From: Bellilinea sp034411135
GTDB lineage: Bacteria > Chloroflexota > Anaerolineae > Anaerolineales > Anaerolineaceae
Direction of reading: 5' to 3'
Assembly: GCA_034411135.1 (NCBI GenBank)
Contig: DAOUMN010000062.1
Coordinates: 1 to 43,854, forward strand
Length of the DNA: 43,854 nucleotides
The first letter of the stretch is position 1. Every line of letters begins with the position of its first letter. The position numbers and the translations under genes are program-made. Positions 24,528 to 33,328 of the stretch are shown in pieces. Under the pieces are notes generated by a model. That model worked only from the letters and a program-made list of their open reading frames with translations, had not been told where the DNA came from and ran no database searches.

Positions 24528-26357
24528 TCAACCCGTTACACTGCCACTGCCAGCCCTGCCGGGGTACAAGCCATCTTCCGGATTGCCGAGGTAGCCTTCG
24601 TGAATGGCAGCGACGAAATCACCGCGCCGGGCAATGGCTGCCAGGGTCTCACGGATGTTATGGTGCAACTCTTCCTTGAGTTGTTGCGCTGAAGGTGACA
24701 GCGCGGCGTGCAGGCTGCCCTGAAAGCGCAGCTGGTCACGCACCGCTCGCAAGGTGTCCACCCGTGCCTGCACGGCAATGGGACCCTTTGAGTATGCCTC
24801 ATCCGAGGACGCAATAGTGACTGCATCCACCTTCATCGAGGTAGCCAGCCCGGCATGCAGCGCAGTTTGCAGGGAAGACTGGACGCGGTCGGGGGTGTGA
24901 GTCATAAAACCCACTGGTTCGCCGGGCCAGAGTGGGGTATCCACGATGTCGCGCCAGACCGCCAGTTTCGCCAGGTTCATGTCGACCAGGTTATCTTCCA
25001 TGCGCGCGTGGATGGTCATATATGGCGATAGGCACAGCAACGGTTTTGGAATCGGGCGCGCACCGAGGCGCAGCCCGAGCGCCATCATGATCAGAATTCC
25101 GGCAAAGGTTTTATAGGGCGGTACGCCGCTTAACTCGTCGTTGCCGGGGATGTCGTAGGGAATGCCGAAACGGGCAGCCAGAGTGAGCGAATAAATCCCG
25201 TCCACTGTCAGGCGCTGCGGGTCGGTGCCACCGGCGGTGCTGCCGTAGGGGATGTTGATTTTAAACAGGTCGGCGCCGGCGGCTTGACCAATAATCTGGG
25301 TTTCGGGCGTGTTCAACCCGCGGTGCCCGCGCACATTCCACAGTGTGCAAGGTTGCATGAATTGGCGGATGAAGCGCAGGTTGTCCAATGATAGGATGGT
25401 GCCGTCGTGCTCGTGGGTCAAAAGACCCTCTAGCAAACCTTCACGCTGGGCGTTCCACGAGGGGTCGAAGTGAAATACACCGTCGATGCCCCAGGCTTCG
25501 GCGACCTTGATATGCAGCACGTCCATTACCGGGCAGCCGGTGCCGTATTGCGAGAAGAACAGCGGTTTTTCTCCCACATGGCGCAAAGGGGCGGCGGGTG
25601 GCTGTGGGCTGGCAAACCAATCGGCAAGCGTCTGAATTTCCCCCGCATCCAATCGGCGTACCCCGTCTGGCAATTGCCCGCGTTGATAAAAGGCTTGAAT
25701 TTCAGCATCGCACAGGCGAATGTAATGTTCAAGTAGTCCGCTGCGGGTTTGCGCAGACAAATGACCGCTGCTTTCTGCCTGCTGGCAGGCGATCAATTCG
25801 CTGCGCAGCCGGGCGCGTTCGATGCCCGGGCTGGATTTGCCCTGTACCCACGCTAACACCTGTTCGCAAATTTGATCGAGGTATTTCTCGATCACCGGAT
25901 CGTGAAACCGGTAGCTGTAACCAGCAGTCAGGTCAGGCTTGGGTCGTACGTCTGCAGCGGTACTGATAAACGTTGTTGAGGATTTGCGGTTCTCGATAAA
26001 ATCAATCACATCATTGATGCGCAGTTCACCGGTAAAGCAGGCATCAAAGCCCAGTTCGGCACCTGCTTCACGGGTCAGCGCCATGCCACCGACTCCCATG
26101 CGAGTGATGTCGCGTAATCCGGCGGCTTCTGCCAGGTCGACCAAGTGACCGAGTATCTCGGCAACCTTGTATCCCAGTGTGCGGCTGACAAGAATCACGT
26201 CCGGCTTCAGTTCAAGCGCACGGGCTATGACTTCTTCCGGGGTAGTACCAGGCGGCATGGCAGTTGCCTGGTAGCCTACTTCGGTTAATTTGCGTCGTAG
26301 CAGTTTGACCGCGTTGTCGTGCACCGGATCAAGCGGGGCAAGCAGCACCGTTTTCAT
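24528..26357 (-). CDS. B12-binding plus TIM-barrel protein, aminomutase-like
   Basis: 609 residues. Residues 1-130 are a cobalamin-binding Rossmann domain: LDPVHDNAVKLL with His13 as candidate lower ligand (spacing D-x-x-H instead of the usual D-x-H), VSRTLG at 57-62 and GVGG at 88-91. After a helical linker, residues about 265-580 look like a TIM barrel (SQYGTGCPVMDVLH, FKINIPYGSTAGG, TIASSDEAYSKGP). The combination fits the D-ornithine/lysine aminomutase class (OraE, KamD plus KamE), but here the B12 domain is N-terminal and no dimerisation domain or clear PLP lysine precedes it. Its ATG overlaps the upstream stop (ATGA). Probable role: a radical B12 carbon-skeleton or amino-group mutase of unknown substrate. 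Confidence 0.55.
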   Translation of the reverse strand: MKTVLLAPLDPVHDNAVKLLRRKLTEVGYQATAMPPGTTPEEVIARALELKPDVILVSRTLGYKVAEILGHLVDLAEAAGLRDITRMGVGGMALTREAGAELGFDACFTGELRINDVIDFIENRKSSTTFISTAADVRPKPDLTAGYSYRFHDPVIEKYLDQICEQVLAWVQGKSSPGIERARLRSELIACQQAESSGHLSAQTRSGLLEHYIRLCDAEIQAFYQRGQLPDGVRRLDAGEIQTLADWFASPQPPAAPLRHVGEKPLFFSQYGTGCPVMDVLHIKVAEAWGIDGVFHFDPSWNAQREGLLEGLLTHEHDGTILSLDNLRFIRQFMQPCTLWNVRGHRGLNTPETQIIGQAAGADLFKINIPYGSTAGGTDPQRLTVDGIYSLTLAARFGIPYDIPGNDELSGVPPYKTFAGILIMMALGLRLGARPIPKPLLCLSPYMTIHARMEDNLVDMNLAKLAVWRDIVDTPLWPGEPVGFMTHTPDRVQSSLQTALHAGLATSMKVDAVTIASSDEAYSKGPIAVQARVDTLRAVRDQLRFQGSLHAALSPSAQQLKEELHHNIRETLAAIARRGDFVAAIHEGYLGNPEDGLYPGRAGSGSVTG

Positions 26358-26590
26358 GTTGCTTCCACCTTCTCCAGCCAGCGGTAGGTATCGCCAGGCC
26401 GGTGAATATAGGCGCGCAGGCGCACCCGCGCACCCCAGGTGTTGAATTCCAGGAAAACGATGCTGGCACGGGTGAGGTTCAACTCGCCTGCCAGCGTTTC
26501 CGCCAGTAGCCGGGCTTCCTCTTCAGACTTGCAGACCAGAAAGGTTTCGATATCGATGGCATCTGCCACCCGGTCGAGTGCTTTGGACAT
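26354..26590 (-). CDS. Small protein of the B12 mutase operon
   Basis: 78 residues with an alpha-beta pattern (LVCKSEEEARLLAETLAGEL, then SIVFLEFNTWGARVRLRAYIH). There are no cysteines other than one near residue 18, and no signal peptide. I do not recognise a family; it is unlike OraS in sequence and length. ATG 26590 has AGGAGG upstream at 10 nt; the in-frame TTG 26599 is too close to that site. It overlaps the mutase-like gene by 4 nt, which suggests equal expression, as expected for a subunit or an assembly partner of that protein. Confidence 0.6.
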   Translation of the reverse strand: MSKALDRVADAIDIETFLVCKSEEEARLLAETLAGELNLTRASIVFLEFNTWGARVRLRAYIHRPGDTYRWLEKVEAT

Positions 26591-26654
26591 CGACTTCAAT
26601 CCTCCTGAAAGATTGCGCTAGACTGGGAACCGGCTGCACACCATGGCTCGCCGG

Positions 26655-28121
26655 TCAATCGAGCAGCCCCGCTGTCCGGCAAATCACTTCCACGGCTTTA
26701 AAGCAGGCTCTCACCGAAAGACGGGTGGGCAGTTCGATCAGGTTGCCTTCCTCGTCCAGGTTGCCAATTCCATTGGAGATGAAGATGTTGCCGTCGTAGG
26801 CGATGGTCGGCACCAGACCCATCTGAGACATGCAGTTTTGCAGAATTTGGGTACCGGCGTACATGTCTTCCATGGAAAAAATCGGAATCCCTATTCCGCT
26901 GTCCCGCCAGGTGGCAGCATAATTCAATTCGACAGCCAACGAATTGGTAGATTTGTAAATGCTCCAATTGGATTGCAAGGAGAGCGGCAAGTGTTGAAAT
27001 TCTTCCAGGCAAATGCGGAAAAGGTCGTCCAATGCCTGCAGTGCAATGTGGGGGCGATCCTTGAGGATTTTCATTGCAGCGCAGGCGCCTGCCAACGCTT
27101 CCTTGCCGGGATCATAACCCACGTAGGCTGCCTTTCCGTGCGAGGATAGAGTGCCGTAACGCGCGCCATGAATGCCAATGGCGCGGCGGATGGGCACCAT
27201 TGCTTCCTCTTTGCCGATAATCAAGCCGCAGGTAGGCGCGCCGGCGGCTTTGTCCATGCTGTATAGGATCACATCACAGCCCAGGGCGCGGATATCCGCA
27301 CCGATGAACGGTGCGCCCCAGGCATTGTCAACAATGTATGGAACGTCGTATTGTTCTGCCAGGGCAGCCAGGCCAGTTTGTACGACCGGAACGCCGTCTT
27401 TTTTGTCGCCGTAGCCGTATCCGGGCGTGTCGTAGCCTAGCGAGGCAAAACCGGCGATACTGTCGGCGTGGCGGGCTGCCACTGCGGCAAATTTTTGAAC
27501 CGTCTGTTCGCCATTGACATCCAGCAGATCGGGACAGGGGCAGTACTTGATGCCATGGCAATCGTAGCGAGCGCCGACCGGTTTGACGTAGACGGTGTCC
27601 AGGTTGTAGGCGCGTTTTCCCTGCACGCCGTATTCACCGGCAGCTTCTCCGCGTTCCGAATTAACCTCCTTGTAGCGCGGGGGGAAAGGCTTGCCGTACG
27701 CACCCTGATGATGCATATGCCGTTCGTATGGCGCCAGGTACCGAGCGCGGTAATTATCCCCCTTGCCCAGGGTAGGGGGCATGCAGAGCACATCGAAGGC
27801 AATCGCCAGGGCAGCTTCGCAGGTGCTCACCAGTGCTGCGTCATATCCATCACCGTAATGTGCCTTGACCAGATCGCGGATTTGCTCGTCGAAAACCGCC
27901 GATGGGATTACCCGTCGGGAGACAGCCGAAATGGCTTCGTCTACTTCGCGGCTGAGCAAGCCGTGGCAGCCGGAAACTGCGCCGGTCAAACCAATGGTGC
28001 CCCTTAATTCGGATGTGATGCCGATTTCAGCGGCGATTTGTTTGCACTCGGCGTAGATGGCTGCCTGGTTTGCCTGAAGATGTTTGTATACTTGATAGCG
28101 GAAATCCCATTTTTTTGGCAT
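26655..28121 (-). CDS. Fold-type I PLP-dependent enzyme of the mutase operon
   Basis: 488 residues. The SelA/aminotransferase-V-like core has Asp265 (YIVDNAWGAPF) to hold the pyridine nitrogen and Lys291 (YSMDKAAGAPTCG) as the probable Schiff-base lysine. A cysteine-rich insert (YDCHGIKYCPCPD, residues 187-197) precedes the core and is unusual; it may bind a metal. The N-terminus has no signal peptide. GGAGGA lies before ATG 28121; the longer frame to 28187 is rejected as it begins in the AT-rich promoter. It is the first gene of the operon and probably makes or uses the amino compound rearranged by the B12 protein. Its reaction (lyase, aminotransferase or thiolase-like) is not known. Confidence 0.62.
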   Translation of the reverse strand: MPKKWDFRYQVYKHLQANQAAIYAECKQIAAEIGITSELRGTIGLTGAVSGCHGLLSREVDEAISAVSRRVIPSAVFDEQIRDLVKAHYGDGYDAALVSTCEAALAIAFDVLCMPPTLGKGDNYRARYLAPYERHMHHQGAYGKPFPPRYKEVNSERGEAAGEYGVQGKRAYNLDTVYVKPVGARYDCHGIKYCPCPDLLDVNGEQTVQKFAAVAARHADSIAGFASLGYDTPGYGYGDKKDGVPVVQTGLAALAEQYDVPYIVDNAWGAPFIGADIRALGCDVILYSMDKAAGAPTCGLIIGKEEAMVPIRRAIGIHGARYGTLSSHGKAAYVGYDPGKEALAGACAAMKILKDRPHIALQALDDLFRICLEEFQHLPLSLQSNWSIYKSTNSLAVELNYAATWRDSGIGIPIFSMEDMYAGTQILQNCMSQMGLVPTIAYDGNIFISNGIGNLDEEGNLIELPTRLSVRACFKAVEVICRTAGLLD

Positions 28122-28168
28122 TGAACACGATCCTCCATTTGACTTGGGTACGGTTGCAAAATAAGTGT

Positions 28169-28194
28169 ATAATATATCATATAACATATATTAT
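28169..28194. promoter_or_regulatory. 9-bp inverted repeat upstream of the mutase operon
   Basis: ATAATATAT (28169-28177) and ATATATTAT (28186-28194) flank CATATAAC, 48 bp before the PLP-enzyme start, in the AT-rich promoter zone. It is a candidate operator. It shares ATATCA-type elements with the repeats before the GntR gene. I could not place a convincing -35/-10 pair around it. Confidence 0.45.
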
Positions 28195-28363
28195 TTCTGA
28201 TTGTATCAGGCTCTGCATGAAAAATCAACCCGTGTAAGGTAAGTCCAATTAACTGTAAAAAAATGAGAAGCTGTTCATGATTGCCTTTTCGCAACCTTTA
28301 TTCGATTTCTACGTATGATATTTAAGAAAGCTATTTTCCGAATTTTCCAAACAAGGTGAAAAA

Positions 28364-28804
28364 ATGGATGCAAATATTCAGGATTTTATCCAAGCCAGGC
28401 GGCTTGCGGTGGTGGGGGTTTCTCACTCAGAGCAAAAATTTGGAACGTCGATCTATAAAGAATTGAAAGCGCGCGGGTTCGAGGTGTATGGGGTCAATCC
28501 GCACTTGGATGTGATCGATGGCGACAAGTGCTATGGCTCGGTCAGCGAGCTGGCTGGCAAGGCGGATGGGGTGATCATCTGTGTAAAGTCTGCCCAAGCC
28601 GCGGGGGTACTGCGCGAAGCAGCGGCAGCTGGCATTCGGCGCATCTGGTTGCAACAGGGTTCTCAATCCCTCGAAACAAAAACTGCTGCCCGCGAGGCTG
28701 GTGTCTCGCCGGTGGAGGGGAAATGCATCCTGATGTATGCCGGTGAGGTTAAATCGGTGCACGCTTTCCACCGCTTTGTTGCCAAACTGTTCGGGCAGTA
28801 TTGA
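28364..28804 (+). CDS. CoA-binding domain protein (YccU-like)
   Basis: 146 residues, a stand-alone CoA_binding_2 Rossmann domain: VVGVSHSEQKFG, GFEVYGVNPHLD, VIICVKSA, RIWLQQGSQS and a C-terminal GKCILMYAG. This small family is common in bacteria and binds CoA or a nucleotide; its cellular job is not known. It starts at ATG 28364 after AAGGTG, and is followed 43 bp later by the flavodoxin gene on the same strand. The 242-bp gap before it contains the AT-rich operator of the divergent mutase operon. Confidence 0.82.
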   Translation: MDANIQDFIQARRLAVVGVSHSEQKFGTSIYKELKARGFEVYGVNPHLDVIDGDKCYGSVSELAGKADGVIICVKSAQAAGVLREAAAAGIRRIWLQQGSQSLETKTAAREAGVSPVEGKCILMYAGEVKSVHAFHRFVAKLFGQY

Positions 28805-28847
28805 ACATTAAACCAACACCCTTCAGGGAAGGCGATATGGCGCGGTT

Positions 28848-29438
28848 ATGAGTAAGATTCTGGTTACCTACGCAACCAATTCGGGTTCCACCGGTGAGGT
28901 GGCGGGAATAGTCGCGGATGAGTTGAAGAAGGCAGGTCACTTTGCCGATGTGTGCGAAGTCAACACGGTTACAGAACTGGATAGCTATGACGCGGTGGTG
29001 GTTGGGGCGCCGATGATCTTCGGCTGGCATGCCGCTGCTCGCCGCTTTGTTCGCGACCACCGGGCAGAACTGGCGAGGAAAAAGATTGCCTATTTTGCCT
29101 GCGCTATGCGCCTGACCCAGCCAGTGGATGAACAGCTCCCAGCGGTTGCGTTGACGATTGATCCCAATCTGGCATCCCTTCCACAAAAGTCCGGCTCATT
29201 GGGCATTAAGGAACGCTTTACCACCACCTTGCATTATCTCAAGCCGATGATGGCTGCCGCGCCGGAGGTCAAGCCGCTTGATGTAGCGTTCTTCAACGGC
29301 AAGCTGGAGATGTTTCGTCTGAAGTGGTGGCAGGCGGCGTTTGTGATGATTGTAGTGCAGGCGACGGCGGGTGATTACCGTGACTGGGAAGTTATTAAAG
29401 CCTGGGGGCAGTCGCTGGCGAAAAGCTTTGCCAATTGA
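28848..29438 (+). CDS. Flavodoxin-domain protein
   Basis: 196 residues. Flavodoxin fold with the FMN phosphate loop YATNSGSTGEVA at residues 7-18, DAVVVGAPM in the second FMN loop and a C-terminal extension to a LKWWQAAFVMIVV segment. It resembles the protoporphyrinogen oxidase HemG/flavodoxin_5 group of small quinone-linked flavoproteins. A hydrophobic stretch near residue 165-175 may be a membrane contact. It is probably an electron carrier or oxidoreductase and may share a transcript with the upstream CoA-binding protein. Confidence 0.75.
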   Translation: MSKILVTYATNSGSTGEVAGIVADELKKAGHFADVCEVNTVTELDSYDAVVVGAPMIFGWHAAARRFVRDHRAELARKKIAYFACAMRLTQPVDEQLPAVALTIDPNLASLPQKSGSLGIKERFTTTLHYLKPMMAAAPEVKPLDVAFFNGKLEMFRLKWWQAAFVMIVVQATAGDYRDWEVIKAWGQSLAKSFAN

Positions 29439-29439
29439 A

Positions 29440-31542
29440 CTAGCGCATCATCAGTGGCAGGAAGGTATCCTTTACCTCGCCGACCCACAGGCTGTAGATC
29501 GCGTTGCTGCCTATCAGGGTCGGCGTGAGTGGTTCGACCTTGATATAGTGTATGCCGGCAGCGGTCGGTTCGAAGCGCAGCCAGGCAGTCTCTCCCGCGG
29601 CGGGTGCCTGGTTGCTTGCCAGCAAGGTTGTGCCATCAGCGGCATACAGGGAGAGCCGTACTGCCGCGCCGCCGCTGAGTGAGTTTGCCCGTGCCAGGTA
29701 GAGGGCAGGTATAGGTATCTCAATGCGGAACCAATCCGGGTCGGCTGTGGGGCACAGGTTTCCTTGTGCCGCGTTGCCGGGGTTCAAATTGCGTGCCTGT
29801 GTGAAGGTGTTATCTGGCTCGTGGGTATCCGCATTGCAGGTTGCGGGTAAAACTGCGCTGGTCTCGGCTACATTGCTGGGAGCCCAGGCTTCGGCTTGAT
29901 TGTTGATGTCCAGCGCGCGCAGGCGAAAATCGTAGGAGCCGCCCGGCTCACCGATAAACCAGAATGAGCGTTGGTTACCGGGGATTAGGACGGTATCCAT
30001 ATATCCATAATCATTCCATATGTCCCCTGCGCTGCGCCATTGTACCTCGAAACCGCCAAATCCAGCCCCGCTGTCGGTTGCCAGCCAGGACAGGCGTACA
30101 GCCGTCGAATCGAACACCTGCGCCGGGTTCAACTGGCTGACCGGCGGCGGGCAGGCATGGTCGACCTGGATGGTGCGCGGGCTCAATGCAAGTGCGACGT
30201 TGCCTTCATGATCCGCCACGCGCAGCGCTACTTCAACCGTACCGTGCAGCGGTGCCACCTTGCACAGATCGACGTCCCAGTCGTATCCATTTGTGCCTGA
30301 TTGAGGCTGGAAGATGCGAGGTTCCGCCTCAACCCACTGGTTGTTAACCTTGACCATCAGGCTGACCGCCGCAACGCGGACGTCATCGCTGGCGTTGGCA
30401 GTGACGTCAATCAGCGGATTGATCCCGCCCAGCACGGCTGCACCCGGCGCCGGTCGGGTCAGGTTGCCGGTAGGCGGGAATGCACCAATGTTGCCGGACA
30501 CGAACCAGTCATTGGCAGGGTTGAGCGGATCGGCTTTATTGCCCAGGCATTCGGTTGCACCGTCGTAGATTGGGAAGTGGGTGACCTCATAACAACTGCG
30601 CGGGATGCCGTTGTTGATCGGCACATCCGCGAAGCGGATATCCACCGAACGTCCCCAGTAATAACCACTGTTGCTCATCCAAATGCTGTTGGTGACCATA
30701 AAATGAACGTGCTCAGATGTGCTGTAGCCGGTGTCGTCGGTATCACCAATGTATTGACCGCGCACGACCCACGTACCGGCGGTCAACTTGTCGGGGATTG
30801 TCCCATTGGCAAGGTGGATGTAAATCTGGTAGGTGTTCTCGCCGGGATTGTACAGAACGATGTAATTGGTGCAATAGGGGTTGCCGTCTGCGCACGAGTC
30901 TTTCGTGCCGACCACGCGCCCTTCCTTAGATGCCAGCAAGGGGAAATGACCAGAATCGGTGAAATCATAAGCATAGCGGCAGTAATCGATTGAACACGAG
31001 GGATAACCCCGTTGCGGGAAACTCTGAAAATGGCTAATTGAGCCCTCCATCCAGCGCGCGGTACCGGCGGCATACGGCAGATAGTAGCCGGTCAGCGGAG
31101 CCTGGATAGTCGCGTCGCTGAGTGTTACACCGGCGGGTCGAGGCTGCAACTCGGCGGGCAAGGCATTTTCGGGCAGGGTGGTGAGCAGCTCGTCCCAGGC
31201 GGGGTCGCCAGGCAGCAGCACTTCCCAGCCGGTGGGTCTCCGCCGCGCCAGTACCAGCCCAGGTTCGGTTGCCAGGAGCCGCCCGGAGTCGTCGCGCAGC
31301 GCCAACCAGAGCACCGCGGCGTTGCCATCGGCGGTGATGAAGGCTTCATCCAGTTCCGGTGTGAACAGATCGAAGGTGAGGGGGTGGTTGTTGCCAGTGG
31401 AGCCTAGGCGATCATAAAAGGCAGCTGCCAGTTCAGCCCGGGTTTCATCTGCCGCGGGGAGCAGCGGCGGTTCGGCTGGGGCGGTACCAAGCGCAAGCAG
31501 GATTAGAGCAAAGACCAGGGACAAATTACGCTTGAGTGACAT
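29440..31542 (-). CDS. Secreted M23-like multidomain protein with FLPLxxR tail
   Basis: 700 residues: signal peptide, an M23-peptidase-like domain (about 145-330), a bacterial-immunoglobulin/FN3-like region (about 350-560), a pre-peptidase-C-type beta-sandwich (about 575-690), and the tail TFLPLMMR at the very end. In the M23 part, the HxH zinc motif is present (HVHF, 278-281) and an Asp lies in CRYAYDF, but the expected His four residues before it is missing; His171 is the nearest, so activity is uncertain. Cysteines are paired along the exported part. Start ATG 31542; TTG 31554 is an alternative. It probably binds or trims cell-wall or external polymer. It overlaps no gene and is convergent with the flavodoxin, 1 bp apart. 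Confidence 0.65.
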   Translation of the reverse strand: MSLKRNLSLVFALILLALGTAPAEPPLLPAADETRAELAAAFYDRLGSTGNNHPLTFDLFTPELDEAFITADGNAAVLWLALRDDSGRLLATEPGLVLARRRPTGWEVLLPGDPAWDELLTTLPENALPAELQPRPAGVTLSDATIQAPLTGYYLPYAAGTARWMEGSISHFQSFPQRGYPSCSIDYCRYAYDFTDSGHFPLLASKEGRVVGTKDSCADGNPYCTNYIVLYNPGENTYQIYIHLANGTIPDKLTAGTWVVRGQYIGDTDDTGYSTSEHVHFMVTNSIWMSNSGYYWGRSVDIRFADVPINNGIPRSCYEVTHFPIYDGATECLGNKADPLNPANDWFVSGNIGAFPPTGNLTRPAPGAAVLGGINPLIDVTANASDDVRVAAVSLMVKVNNQWVEAEPRIFQPQSGTNGYDWDVDLCKVAPLHGTVEVALRVADHEGNVALALSPRTIQVDHACPPPVSQLNPAQVFDSTAVRLSWLATDSGAGFGGFEVQWRSAGDIWNDYGYMDTVLIPGNQRSFWFIGEPGGSYDFRLRALDINNQAEAWAPSNVAETSAVLPATCNADTHEPDNTFTQARNLNPGNAAQGNLCPTADPDWFRIEIPIPALYLARANSLSGGAAVRLSLYAADGTTLLASNQAPAAGETAWLRFEPTAAGIHYIKVEPLTPTLIGSNAIYSLWVGEVKDTFLPLMMR

Positions 31543-31880
31543 GCGCTTTACCAAAAATAACTGTAGCCGCGGAAGGGTCAGATGGATTTAGTCCGGTTAA
31601 GGCTTTATTGGATACGATAGTGGACTCTACCACATTATCGTGGAGAATTTCAATTCAAAACATTTATGATTTATCCGTGCGACAACTTTAGTTCAAGCTT
31701 CTTTTCGCAGGAATGTGGGAATAAGCTTGATTTAGTTTTTTTTTATAATAAAATCATTTTGAAAGGGGTCTTTTTACTCGTTGGGGAGGAGTGGATTATC
31801 ATCAAGAGATGAATCAGATGGTGGATGCCCCCGGAATACCAGTTTGATTTTTGATTAATGAAATATGGGAGGGGATGAAG
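31543..31880. other. Divergent intergenic region, AT-rich
   Basis: This 338-bp gap separates the M23-like gene (minus) and the beta-propeller lipoprotein (plus). It holds an AT-rich segment with TATAAT at 31744-31749 and a 7-bp inverted repeat (CAAGCTT at about 31695 and AAGCTTG at about 31723). No -35 stands at a normal distance from that TATAAT. The lipoprotein ribosome binding site is GGAGGGG at 31868-31874. I see no gene here. Confidence 0.35.
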
Positions 31881-33269
31881 ATGTTGCTTCGAAGCACGGT
31901 TGTTTTTACTTGCATTTCGGCTTTGTTGGCTGCCTGTGCCTCTTCGCCGTCTCAACTGCCGGTTACTCCGCCAGCAAGTAACCTCCCAATGGTAAGTTCC
32001 CCAACAGTGGTATCACTGCCCTTACCAACCGAAACGCGCCAGCCAACAATGGAAGCCTTACCTTCAGTCATTCCTTCTATCACTCCCGCTTCATTAACCT
32101 CAACCCTTAAAGTACCAACGCGCACGGCGACAGCCCCTCCCAAAAAAATACCGTCTGATGTTTTCAACGACGCACAATTGCTCTCCTACGGTCCTATTGT
32201 GTACCTGACCGATTGGTGGACAGTCAAATCCATCAAAGCGGATGGTTCTCCCACCCAATGGACATACGAGCATTCGCAAGAGAACGGTATCAATCCGCTC
32301 AACAAGTTTTCATGGTCGCCAGATGGCAAGAGTGTTCTCTTTAGCAACACGGCACACCCAACTGTTTATCGCCTTTTTATGGACAGCGGGGTAGTTCAAA
32401 GTGTGTCCAGCCAGGATATGACCGCCAGTTTTGCGGTTTTTTCGCCTGATGGGAAACGGATTGCCTTCGTTGGGGAGTCTCGGACAACGAATTCTTTCCC
32501 CGAAATATTTGTGATGAATGCAGATGGTTCGGATTTGGTTCAATTGACCGAACGGTGTGGTGATTGTCGCGATCTGGACTGGTCCCCAAACTCGGATATG
32601 CTCGTCTATGCCCGCTATTCAGATGGCTCCATTTACGAAATCAGTGCCCAGGAAGGCAACCCCAAGGTGATTGTCACGGGTGGGTTTAATACCTTCCCGG
32701 ATTACTCACCCAGCGGGGAATATTTGGCTTTTGTTCGCGATAATGCGCTGTATAGCCAGCCAGCCAAGGGCGGCAGTATGCGCTTGCTTTCGTCTAAAGA
32801 AGACATAGTGCGCTTGTTCACCTGGTCGCCGGATGGAAAATACATCGTCTTCGAAAATTTTGCTGACGGCAGGCGCGGGTTGTGGATTTTGCATGTGGCA
32901 AGCGGTACAAGCCGCCCACTTCTGCAGGGACAGTTTTTTTCACCGGCATGGTCCCCCTTGATGGTAGGTGCACCCGAATCAACCCCGGTTGATAAATTGG
33001 ACGATTGTTCCAATAGCTGGACTCGTCTGGAAATTGGCGCTTTTGCAGAAGTCATCGATGTAATCCCTAACCGGGTGCGAGCGGAACCTTCCAAAAGCAG
33101 CACCGTGATCGGAGAAATTCACCGTCGGACCAGTTTTAAGATATTGGATGGTCCAGTTTGTGCGGATGGGCTGGTATTCTGGAAAATTTGGGCTGACAAC
33201 ATCCCTGGCAACAGCGGTTGGACAGCTGAAGGAGATTTAAAAGAATATTATTTGCAGCCAGCCAAGTAA
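31881..33269 (+). CDS. TolB-like beta-propeller lipoprotein with C-terminal SH3-like domain
   Basis: 462 residues. Signal peptide with lipobox LLAAC, then a Pro/Ser/Thr-rich linker of about 80 residues. Five WSPDGK-type PD40/TolB blades follow (SWSPDGKSVLF, FSPDGKRIAF, WSPNSDMLVY, YSPSGEYLAF, WSPDGKYIVF). The last 90 residues look like a bacterial SH3 domain (NRVRAEPSKSSTVIGEI, then GNSGWTAEGD). It is probably anchored outside the membrane and binds peptidoglycan or protein partners. ATG 31881 has GGAGGGG at 7 nt; TTG 31851 would add ten residues with no ribosome binding site. Confidence 0.78.
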   Translation: MLLRSTVVFTCISALLAACASSPSQLPVTPPASNLPMVSSPTVVSLPLPTETRQPTMEALPSVIPSITPASLTSTLKVPTRTATAPPKKIPSDVFNDAQLLSYGPIVYLTDWWTVKSIKADGSPTQWTYEHSQENGINPLNKFSWSPDGKSVLFSNTAHPTVYRLFMDSGVVQSVSSQDMTASFAVFSPDGKRIAFVGESRTTNSFPEIFVMNADGSDLVQLTERCGDCRDLDWSPNSDMLVYARYSDGSIYEISAQEGNPKVIVTGGFNTFPDYSPSGEYLAFVRDNALYSQPAKGGSMRLLSSKEDIVRLFTWSPDGKYIVFENFADGRRGLWILHVASGTSRPLLQGQFFSPAWSPLMVGAPESTPVDKLDDCSNSWTRLEIGAFAEVIDVIPNRVRAEPSKSSTVIGEIHRRTSFKILDGPVCADGLVFWKIWADNIPGNSGWTAEGDLKEYYLQPAK

Positions 33270-33328
33270 GGAACGCGCTCAAACTCGATAGCGGGGTTTT
33301 AGCCAATTATCTGCTGAGCGGGGTTGCT

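Noticed and set aside
28122..28363. Possible cobalamin riboswitch in front of the B12 operon
   Set aside because: No B12-box-like conserved core was visible between the operon start and the divergent CoA-binding gene; only the AT-rich inverted repeat was found. The mtaC leader was also negative.
31695..31729. AAGCTT inverted repeat as an operator
   Set aside because: Only 7-bp arms with a 21-nt centre in AT-rich DNA, and no second copy in the window.
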